Shown in pieces: positions 35,004 through 40,987 of a DNA stretch of 40,987 bases. This stretch comes from CAZGAH01 sp964523295 (GTDB lineage: Bacteria > Desulfobacterota > Desulfovibrionia > Desulfovibrionales > Desulfovibrionaceae): contig CAZGAH010000035.1 in assembly GCA_964523295.1 (NCBI GenBank), positions 1 through 40,987 on the forward strand. Direction: 5' to 3'. The translations under genes were made by a program, and so were the position numbers. The notes under the pieces are model-generated. The model saw nothing but the letters and a program-made list of their open reading frames with translations. It was not told where the DNA came from and searched no databases. Within the stretch, counting starts at the first letter, position 1, and each line of letters opens with the position of its first letter.

Positions 35004-35819
35004 ATGAGAAAACTGGCACTACTGGCTTTGATCTCCCTGGCCCTGCTGGCAAACTTTTCTCTGGCCCAGGCCGGCAAACTGGACGACATCAAGGCCCGCG
35101 GCACGCTTATCGCCGGCGTGAAGGATTCCCAGCCGCCCTTCGGGTATGTCGACGAGCAGAGCAAGCAGATCGTCGGCTTCGAAATCGACCTGTCCAAGGC
35201 CCTGGCAGACAAGCTCGGCGTCAAGCTCGAACTCAAGCCCATCACCTCGGCGACGCGCATTCCCATGCTGACGCAGGGCGCCATCGACCTGGTCGCCGGC
35301 ACCATGACCCACAAGAAGGAGCGCGAGGACCAGATCGATTTCTCCATCACCTATTTCATGACCGGGCAGAAGCTGCTGGTCAAGAAAGACGGCGGCATCA
35401 AGTCCGTTGCCGATCTGGCGGGCAAGAAAGTCGGCTCGGCCAAGGGTTCCACCTCGGAGCAGAACGTCAAGAAGGCCGAGCCCGAGTGTACGGTCATCTC
35501 CTTCGAGACCTACCCCGAGGCCTTTCTGGCCCTCAAGCAGGGCAAGGTCGAGGCCGTGACCACCGATGAAAGCATTCTCGTGGGCATCAAGAACAAGGAC
35601 GACAATCCGGAGGCCTGGGCCATCGTGGGCGACTACATCTCCCCCGAGCCCTATGGCATCGGCCTGCCCGAAAACGACTCCGATTTCAGAGACTTCGTCA
35701 ACACCACATTGATGGACCTGTGGACTTCCGGCGAATACAAAAAGATTTACGACAAGTGGTTCGGGGAAAAGACCAAGGATTACATCCCGCTGACCTGGAC
35801 CATGGAACTGTGGCCCTAG
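35004..35819 (+). CDS. Periplasmic amino-acid-binding protein (SBP_bac_3)
   Basis: 271 residues with a Sec signal peptide cleaved likely after AQA (residue 23). The mature part has LIAGVKDSQPPFGYVDEQSK, VGFEIDLSKALADKLGV, SATRIPMLTQGAIDLVAGTM, THKKERE...IDFSITYF and the late YGIGLPENDSDFRDFVNTTL. This order is that of the PEB1/GltI-type glutamate/aspartate binders. GGAGG upstream supports the ATG. It is followed by a strong hairpin before the permease genes, a layout that commonly keeps binding-protein mRNA more abundant. Confidence 0.93.
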   Translation: MRKLALLALISLALLANFSLAQAGKLDDIKARGTLIAGVKDSQPPFGYVDEQSKQIVGFEIDLSKALADKLGVKLELKPITSATRIPMLTQGAIDLVAGTMTHKKEREDQIDFSITYFMTGQKLLVKKDGGIKSVADLAGKKVGSAKGSTSEQNVKKAEPECTVISFETYPEAFLALKQGKVEAVTTDESILVGIKNKDDNPEAWAIVGDYISPEPYGIGLPENDSDFRDFVNTTLMDLWTSGEYKKIYDKWFGEKTKDYIPLTWTMELWP

Positions 35820-35840
35820 GCCTTCCGGCTTTGCCTTCCG

Positions 35841-35877
35841 GCTCCGGCCGGCCGAAGCAGCTTCGGCCGGCCGGAGC
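35841..35877 (+). promoter_or_regulatory. Intercistronic 17-bp hairpin
   Basis: GCTCCGGCCGGCCGAAG (35841-35857), a CAG loop and CTTCGGCCGGCCGGAGC (35861-35877) form a perfect stem. It lies 22 bp after the binding-protein stop and 43 bp before the permease start, with no T run. It probably protects the upstream mRNA or partly attenuates permease expression. It may also have caused the adjacent assembly break. Confidence 0.7.
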
Positions 35878-35909
35878 ACTCCCTCTGACAGGCGAAACAC
35901 GTGGCGTAT

Positions 35910-35919
35910 NNNNNNNNNN
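35910..35919. other. Assembly gap (10 N), probably spurious
   Basis: Both flanks carry the identical 9-mer GTGGCGTAT (35901-35909 and 35920-35928). The simplest reading is that two contigs overlap by 9 bp and the Ns plus one copy are artefacts, leaving a single GTG start for the permease. Confidence 0.85.
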
Positions 35920-36621
35920 GTGGCGTATAAATTTGATTTTCCTCTTGTTGTCAGCGGCGAATATGGCCAATGGATGCTCGATGGCCTATGGACCACGCTG
36001 CATATTTCCGCCATCGCCATCCTGTTTTCCCTGCTACTCGGCACGCTCGTGGCAATCATGCGCCTTTCACGAGTCAAGCCGCTGGTCTGGCTAAGCGCGG
36101 CCTACGTCGAATTCTTCCGGAACACCCCGCTGCTGGTGCAAATTTTTTTCTGGTATTTCGGGTCCTACGCCATACTGCCCGACGTGGTGAACAAGTGGCT
36201 CTACAAGCAGGATTTTGAATTCGCCGCTGGCGTAATCGCCCTGACCGTCTACACTGCGGCCTTCATTGCCGAAGAGATCCGTTCCGGCATCTTCGCCATT
36301 CCCAAAACACAGCTGGAGGCATCGCGCGCCTGCGGTCTCTCGTTTATGCAGGCCATGGGCTGGGTCATTCTCCCCCAGGCCTTCCGCATCGTCATTCCGC
36401 CGCTGATCTCGCAGTTCCTCAACCTCATCAAGAACTCGTCCCTGGTCATGACCATCGGCGTCATGGATCTCACCTACATGGCCAGGCAGATCGAATCGCA
36501 CACCTTCCACGGATTCGAGGCCTTTACCGTATCGACGCTCATCTATCTCAGCCTTTCGCTGATCATCTCCTTTGTCATCACACAATACAACAAACGGGTC
36601 TTACGCCTGATTCCCCATTAA
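35920..36621 (+). CDS. Amino-acid ABC transporter permease (HisM/GlnP family)
   Basis: 233 residues and about five membrane helices. The family start FDFPLVVSGEYGQWMLDGLWTTL, VEFFRNTPLLVQIFFWYFG and the cytoplasmic EAA loop (EASRACGLSFMQAMGWVILP) are intact. This loop contacts the ATPase. It begins with GTG directly after the N run. It is one of two non-identical permeases that would form a heterodimer in the importer. Secure at family level. Confidence 0.92.
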   Translation: MAYKFDFPLVVSGEYGQWMLDGLWTTLHISAIAILFSLLLGTLVAIMRLSRVKPLVWLSAAYVEFFRNTPLLVQIFFWYFGSYAILPDVVNKWLYKQDFEFAAGVIALTVYTAAFIAEEIRSGIFAIPKTQLEASRACGLSFMQAMGWVILPQAFRIVIPPLISQFLNLIKNSSLVMTIGVMDLTYMARQIESHTFHGFEAFTVSTLIYLSLSLIISFVITQYNKRVLRLIPH

Positions 36622-36636
36622 GGCTGGAGAAAAAAC

Positions 36637-37332
36637 GTGCATTGGGAGGTCGTCACCACCAACTTTCGTTACCTGCTCATAGGCCCCTACCCGGAAGGTC
36701 CGCTGGGCGGGCTGGCCATGAGCATCTTTCTGGCCATGTGCGGCATTCTGGGGGCCTTCTGGCTCGGCCTGGCATTCGGTCTGATGCGGCTTTCAAAAAA
36801 TTTCTGGATACGGTTTTCAGCCATCGCCTACATCGAAATCATCCGGGGAACGCCCCTGCTGATGGTCATCTTCTGGTTCTACTTTCTCTGTCCCATACTC
36901 CTGGGCACGTCCATTCCCGAGGCCGAAAGCGCGATCATTGCCCTGATCGTTTTCACCAGCGCCTATATTGCCGAAATCGTCCGCGCCGGCGTGGAGGCGC
37001 TGCCCAAAGGCCAACGGGAGGCTGCCCGAGGAACCGGTCTGTCCCGGTACCAGACCATGCGCCACGTAATCCTGCCCCAGGCGCTCTTCAATATGATTCC
37101 CTCGTTCGTCAATCAGTTCGTCAGTCTGACCAAAGACACCTCGCTGGCCTTCATCATCGGCGTCAACGAACTCACCAAGGCCGCCACCCAGATCAACAAC
37201 CGCACCCTGATCGCGCCCTCCGAAATCTTCATCGCCATCGCCGTGCTCTATTTCATCGTCTGCTATGTGCTCACCGCCTTTTCCAGGCGGCTGGAAAAGC
37301 ACATCAATCGCTATCAGGCCCGAGATCGATAG
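36637..37332 (+). CDS. Amino-acid ABC transporter permease, second subunit
   Basis: 231 residues, five or so membrane helices, with LGGLAMSIFLAMCGILGAFW, YIEIIRGTPLLMVIFWFYF and the EAA loop EAARGTGLSRYQTMRHVILPQ. GGAG lies 9 bp before the GTG at 36637, 15 bp after the first permease. It ends the four-gene transporter operon; the next gene converges from the other strand 30 bp away with no clear terminator between them. Confidence 0.92.
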   Translation: MHWEVVTTNFRYLLIGPYPEGPLGGLAMSIFLAMCGILGAFWLGLAFGLMRLSKNFWIRFSAIAYIEIIRGTPLLMVIFWFYFLCPILLGTSIPEAESAIIALIVFTSAYIAEIVRAGVEALPKGQREAARGTGLSRYQTMRHVILPQALFNMIPSFVNQFVSLTKDTSLAFIIGVNELTKAATQINNRTLIAPSEIFIAIAVLYFIVCYVLTAFSRRLEKHINRYQARDR

Positions 37333-37362
37333 CGCTCACCGATCGTTCAGTCGCGAAAGCGC

Positions 37363-38559
37363 TCACTCTTCCAGCGTCTCTATCCCCTGCCCCTGCGGCT
37401 CCAGATCCGTGGGATACGGCAGCAGCTCCATGACCATGCGCGTGATGTACTTGCCCGGCTCCGGCTCGGCCACGACGAGCACCTCAGGACCGAATTCATA
37501 GAGCACGCGGCGCTCTTCGGCCGAGGGAGAGGCGATCCGGCCGTTCGGCTGCACGGCCACCGCCGCCCGGATATCGGTTTCACCATTGGATACGGCGTTG
37601 AAGGCGGCGACCTGAAGTGCCCCGACGCTCAGTCCGGGCAGTCCGTTCTCAACGGTGCAGCCGGTATAGATCGCCCCCGTATACCCTAACACCGCCGCGC
37701 CGATCCCCACTTTCGAATACGGCGCGTAGGCGTTGATAGACGCCTGGCGGGCCTTGGCCAGCAGCTCGGCCTGCTCTTTTTCCGTCAATTCCTGCACGAA
37801 CCATTTCCGGAAAATGGCATTGTATTCGCCGGACTCGCGTACGCGCCGCAAGCCGTCATTTACCCACTGCACCAGCTCTTTCTGGTCTTTGTTCATCGCG
37901 TAATAGACCTGCGTTACGCGCAAGGGCGTGCCTGCGGCGCTGATGCCCGGGATGTTCAGCTTGCGCAGAAGGAAAAACGTCACCCGATCCGCGCCGCAAA
38001 AGGCCTCCACGAGATCATTGTCCAAGGCCCGCAGGGCATCGACTTCCGTGTCGTATTGCATGACCTGGATGCCGCCAAGCTCTCCGAGTATCGCCTCGTA
38101 CAGCGTTCCCTTCTTGACGGAAACCCGCTTGCCCCGCAGTTGGGAGACGTTCCCGATGCGCTTGTTGTTTTTGGTAAACAGCCGCGCTTTGAGCGGAAGC
38201 AGCGGGCGATCACTGAAATTGTAGAGCAAAAGGCGCTGTTTGGTCTTGATCATGCCGGAGCTGATCTGGATGTTGCCGGCCGAAAGATCGAGCAGCACGT
38301 TTTCCCAGTTCATGGGTTTGGAGACGAGCTTGACGGGTTGGTTCTGGAGTATGGTCGTGAGCAGTTCGATATCGAACCCGGCCGGCTTTCCCTCCCGTTC
38401 GTACGACATCGGCGGGAACTCACGGTCGAACCCGTACATGACGCGCTTCTCCTGAAAGGCCTGCTGACCGTAGCCCTCCAGCGGCAGCAGCAACGTCATG
38501 ACCGCCAGCACCACGATTCCCAGGCAACGGCTTCGTCCGCGACGCGTTGCATCTTCCAT
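37363..38559 (-). CDS. Secreted SBP_bac_3 protein fused to an inactive cytidine-deaminase-like domain
   Basis: 398 residues. A signal peptide (1-32) precedes an SBP_bac_3 domain (about 38-256: VMYGFDREFPPMSYEREGKP, GFDIELLTTIL, LRGKRVSVKKGTLYEAIL, ESGEYNAIFRKWF). Residues 262-385 align by eye with cytidine deaminase: LLAKARQASINAYAPYSKVG, GCTVENG, VAAFNAVSNGE, RRVLYEFGPEVLVV. The zinc/catalytic C-A-E is G313-A314-L315, and P-C-x-x-C is P345-S-x-x-E349, so all metal ligands and the catalytic Glu are gone; the ribose-binding Asn is Thr302. The deaminase fold may act as a second ligand-binding module. GGAGG lies 8 bp before the ATG. No frameshift is seen. It is the last of three minus-strand genes. 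Confidence 0.85.
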   Translation of the reverse strand: MEDATRRGRSRCLGIVVLAVMTLLLPLEGYGQQAFQEKRVMYGFDREFPPMSYEREGKPAGFDIELLTTILQNQPVKLVSKPMNWENVLLDLSAGNIQISSGMIKTKQRLLLYNFSDRPLLPLKARLFTKNNKRIGNVSQLRGKRVSVKKGTLYEAILGELGGIQVMQYDTEVDALRALDNDLVEAFCGADRVTFFLLRKLNIPGISAAGTPLRVTQVYYAMNKDQKELVQWVNDGLRRVRESGEYNAIFRKWFVQELTEKEQAELLAKARQASINAYAPYSKVGIGAAVLGYTGAIYTGCTVENGLPGLSVGALQVAAFNAVSNGETDIRAAVAVQPNGRIASPSAEERRVLYEFGPEVLVVAEPEPGKYITRMVMELLPYPTDLEPQGQGIETLEE

Positions 38560-38620
38560 CGTCCTGGCCTCCCCCGGGTATCCCGGTTTGTATGTCAGGT
38601 CCGTAACCGCTGCGAAGCGA

Positions 38621-40051
38621 TCAGGCGGTGCCCGAGGTCACTTCCTGGCGGGTCGCAAGCATTCCCTTGCGCCAGCGCAAGGCCAGCCACAGGGTCGGCA
38701 GCAGTCCCAGCAACTCGGCAGCCTCACGGAACAGCAGCTCGCGACCTGCGGCGTAGAGCGCTAAGCCGGCAAGTCCTGTCAGGCCCAAATGCAGCAGGGA
38801 ACGACCATCGAGCATCCGATAGCGCCAGATGGAAAAGCCGACGCTCAACACTGCCACAAAGCCTTTGGTCAGCACAATGGCCAGCGTGGTCCCCAACAGC
38901 GGACTTCCCGGAATGATCAGAATGCACAAGGCCAGATTCACGGCCAGGCCGACGATGTAAATCAGCAGCAGCTGCACCTGACACTGCGCGCTGATCATGA
39001 GGTAGGCAGCGAGATTATGCATGAAGGCAAAGAGGATCGCCGGGGCGAGATACTGCTGCATCCAGATGGCGTCCTGGTACTGCGTGCCGTATATGGCCAG
39101 GATGATGCGATCGCTCTCGATGGCCAGCGCGTAGCCCAGGATAAGCCCGGCCACCAGGAGCCAGCGGCCGGAACGCTGCGCCAGCCGCCCGAACTCGCTG
39201 CGATTCCCGAACCAGAGCTTGGCAAAAATGGGAAACATCACCTTCCCGAGCAGCATAGCCGACACCATGGTCGAAATGCCATCCACGGTCTGCCAGGCCA
39301 CGCTGTACTGCGCCACGGCCTCGGCTCCGGCGGAATTCTGAAGAAAAAATACGTTGATTTTGTTATAAAAAATGGCCAGCACCGCCATGAGCGTGAAGAC
39401 GAAACCCTGCTTCCACGTATCCCAGACCAGGCGCAACTGCGCCATATCCAGGCGCAACCGCAGTCGCGAAAGCACGCCGTAGCACGAGCCGAACAGGTTC
39501 ACCGCCGTCTCGATGGGTTTGAACAGGGCGATGAGCAGCGGCGAGGCGTTGAAAAACAACGCCAGCAGGCCGTACCCGAAGCCGGCGATGGAGCCAGCCG
39601 AGCGCAAACGCCCCTCGACATCCTGCCGCCCCAGAATCTGGTAGACGACAAAAAAGGAGCTGTTCAACGCCTCGAGCCCGACCGCCGTGCCGATCAGGAT
39701 CACCAGCAGGCGTAGCGACGGATCGTAATCCTGCCAGAAAACGAAGCCGAGCATCCCCAGCAGCGACAGCCCCAGAATCCCGCCCTTGAGTATGGTGAAC
39801 TGGGCCAGCAGCGTAGTCGGGTAATCGCTCTTGCGGGCCAGCATGGTCGCCAGGTGCTGATTCAGGCCGCACTCGGCAATGAAACGGACGATGTACCCGA
39901 CATTGAGCGCCAGGGAGAATTCCCCGAAGGTGGCACTGTACTTGCGCGCCAGATAAATCATGAAGGCGGTCTGCAACAACTCCCGTATCCAGTGCGCACT
40001 GAACAGGTAGGCAAACTTATTCCAAATCCGATAGCTTGATTTTTCTGTCAT
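38621..40051 (-). CDS. Second Wzx-like polysaccharide flippase
   Basis: 476 residues with about 12-14 membrane helices, of the MOP/polysaccharide-synthesis superfamily: start SAHWIRELLQTAFMIYLARK, FGEFSLALNVGYIVRFIAECGLNQ, FYNKINVFFLQNSAGAEAVAQY and LGTTLAIVLTKGFVAVLSVGFSI. It is not closely similar to the flippase at 9227-10740. No glycosyltransferases accompany it; its neighbours are an unknown protein upstream and the binding-protein/deaminase-like fusion downstream. The ribosome site is weak. Confidence 0.82.
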   Translation of the reverse strand: MTEKSSYRIWNKFAYLFSAHWIRELLQTAFMIYLARKYSATFGEFSLALNVGYIVRFIAECGLNQHLATMLARKSDYPTTLLAQFTILKGGILGLSLLGMLGFVFWQDYDPSLRLLVILIGTAVGLEALNSSFFVVYQILGRQDVEGRLRSAGSIAGFGYGLLALFFNASPLLIALFKPIETAVNLFGSCYGVLSRLRLRLDMAQLRLVWDTWKQGFVFTLMAVLAIFYNKINVFFLQNSAGAEAVAQYSVAWQTVDGISTMVSAMLLGKVMFPIFAKLWFGNRSEFGRLAQRSGRWLLVAGLILGYALAIESDRIILAIYGTQYQDAIWMQQYLAPAILFAFMHNLAAYLMISAQCQVQLLLIYIVGLAVNLALCILIIPGSPLLGTTLAIVLTKGFVAVLSVGFSIWRYRMLDGRSLLHLGLTGLAGLALYAAGRELLFREAAELLGLLPTLWLALRWRKGMLATRQEVTSGTA

Positions 40052-40088
40052 GGGAAACGATCGGGTGGAGAAAACGCTGGCCGGCCTG

Positions 40089-40862
40089 TCAGCGAGTCAG
40101 TCGCTCGAGCAAGGCGTTGATGCGTTCCTTGTTATCAGGATAGAGCGCGTGGGCGAAGCGTTCGACCCGGGGTTTCACCGCCTCCGCCGGAGGCAGCTCC
40201 GGAAATTCCTTGAGCCCCAAGGCCAGACAATCGACTGGCGGGATGGCCAGGTCGTCGTCCAGGGCGCAGGAGTAGCCGGGGATGGTCGCCCCGGTGATAC
40301 GCTCGTTATCGACCTCGCCCGGATGCAGGCCCTTGAAAAAACCCAACACGCAGGACGGGGCCATGCCCTCGTTGACGTTGCGGATACGGCGATTGATGTG
40401 CCCGGCCCAGTCTTTGAGCAATTCGAAATGCAGGCTCAACCGCTTGCGCCCCGGAGTGCGCGGATCGGCGTAGTAGCGGCCATGCAGGTATTCATCGAAG
40501 GCCTGCTGCACGGCATCGTAGGTTTTACAGACAAGCCTGACATACCGCCCTTCCCCGGTCAGGGCAAAGGGGATGTCCAGAAACAGGGTAACCTTCGCGG
40601 GATCGACCCACTGGAACAGCCGCCCCGGCCGTACGCCAAGCTCGGCATACAACTCGTGCGCCAGGCCCTCCTCCAAAAGAAGCGCATGGAGCAGATTCAG
40701 TTTGGCCAGCGCCGCGTCGGCAATCGAGGCAATCGCCTTGACCTTGTCTTCGAACAACTCCCGTTCGTCGTCTATGGATTTCCGAGCCCCAAAGAAACTC
40801 TCGGCCATTTCGATCATGGTCTCCTGGGCCAGAGAATCGGTGAACTCTTCCAAGCGCGACAT
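40089..40862 (-). CDS. Conserved-looking cytoplasmic protein of unknown function
   Basis: 257 residues, no signal peptide or membrane helix. I do not recognise a family. The N-terminal third is a charged helix (MSRLEEFTDSLAQETMIEMA, then RELFEDKVKAIASIADAALA). The middle has AELGVRPGRLFQWVDPAK and KVTLFLDIPFALTGEGRYVR, then RRYYAD-like positions in LHGRYYADPRTPGRKRLSLH and CVLGFFKGLHPGEVDNERI. The frame runs open to 40970, but GGGAG lies about 8 bp before the ATG at 40862 and the upstream extension would run into the terminal repeat, so I prefer this start. It leads the minus-strand set with the second flippase. Confidence 0.7.
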   Translation of the reverse strand: MSRLEEFTDSLAQETMIEMAESFFGARKSIDDERELFEDKVKAIASIADAALAKLNLLHALLLEEGLAHELYAELGVRPGRLFQWVDPAKVTLFLDIPFALTGEGRYVRLVCKTYDAVQQAFDEYLHGRYYADPRTPGRKRLSLHFELLKDWAGHINRRIRNVNEGMAPSCVLGFFKGLHPGEVDNERITGATIPGYSCALDDDLAIPPVDCLALGLKEFPELPPAEAVKPRVERFAHALYPDNKERINALLERLTR

Positions 40863-40932
40863 ACCCGTGCTCCCTTTAGTCTCATAGTAAGGGCAAGCAG
40901 GCCAGACTGTCAAATGAAGACCCGGGAAAGGG

Positions 40933-40984
40933 CAGGGACATTTCATCTGCTTTTGGCGGCAACTCGGCATCGCCGATGCTTCGG
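40933..40984. repeat. Right copy of the 52-bp terminal inverted repeat
   Basis: Exact reverse complement of bases 1-52; only three bases (CTC) lie beyond it. It sits upstream of the unknown gene at 40862. Confidence 0.9.
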
Positions 40985-40987
40985 CTC

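Noticed and set aside
1..40987. Whole window as a transposon or integrative element because of the terminal inverted repeats
   Set aside because: No transposase, integrase or target-site duplication is visible, and the content includes core housekeeping genes; a repeat-limited contig is simpler.
1..40987. tRNA, rRNA or CRISPR array
   Set aside because: No cloverleaf-like sequence, rRNA segment or regularly spaced repeat was noticed on reading both strands; a dedicated search was not possible.

Overview
The window looks like chromosomal DNA of a Gram-negative member of Desulfobacterota, most likely Desulfovibrionales. The reasons are the gene order rpmE - DUF1385 - prfA - prmC - lpxC, the LPS gene lpxC, the outer-membrane lipoprotein exporter, and large GC-rich hairpins of the kind I recall from that order. 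The genus cannot be fixed from the sequence alone. It appears to be one draft contig or scaffold: there are two 10-base N runs, and the two ends carry the same 52-bp sequence in inverted orientation.

Layout. (1) 190-15333, plus strand: an exopolysaccharide locus. It encodes an export lipoprotein, a Wzz/GumC-like chain-length protein, an ExeA-like ATPase with a long proline-rich tail, a degenerate CpsD-like ATPase, an initiating sugar transferase, a polysaccharide deacetylase, an O-antigen-ligase/Wzy-like protein, a Wzx-like flippase (broken by an N gap), two GT2 glycosyltransferases, a secreted beta-helix protein and a DUF354 protein. Many of these genes overlap or abut, which suggests one long operon. 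(2) 15386-19128, minus strand: acetolactate decarboxylase with an extra N-terminal helix domain, an orphan periplasmic amino-acid-type binding protein, and a DUF2079 membrane protein. (3) 19129-21280: an AT-rich, gene-poor stretch holding the frameshifted remains of an RHS-repeat gene. (4) 21281-25177: a single 930-residue protein that fuses dehydrogenase, acetyltransferase and aminotransferase domains in Bordetella WlbA-WlbB-WlbC order, followed by the WlbD/WbpI-type epimerase. Together they should convert UDP-GlcNAc uronic acid to the UDP-2,3-diacetamido mannuronic acid precursor. (5) 25392-29867: housekeeping genes rpmE, DUF1385, prfA, prmC and lpxC. (6) 30320-33939: an alkaline-phosphatase-superfamily protein translationally coupled to a UvrD/PcrA helicase. 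(7) 34218-37332: a complete polar amino-acid ABC importer (ATPase, binding protein, two permeases). (8) 40862-37363, minus strand: an unknown protein, a second flippase, and a secreted binding protein fused to a cytidine-deaminase-like domain that has lost its zinc ligands and catalytic glutamate.

The most unusual items are the binding-protein/dead-deaminase fusion, the three-enzyme WlbABC fusion, the pairing potential around the rpmE ribosome binding site, a near-consensus sigma-54 promoter in front of lpxC, and several degenerate enzymes in the exopolysaccharide locus (CpsD-like without its P-loop lysine; sugar transferase with a GGDEF-like domain lacking the motif). No tRNA, rRNA, CRISPR array or intact insertion sequence was seen.
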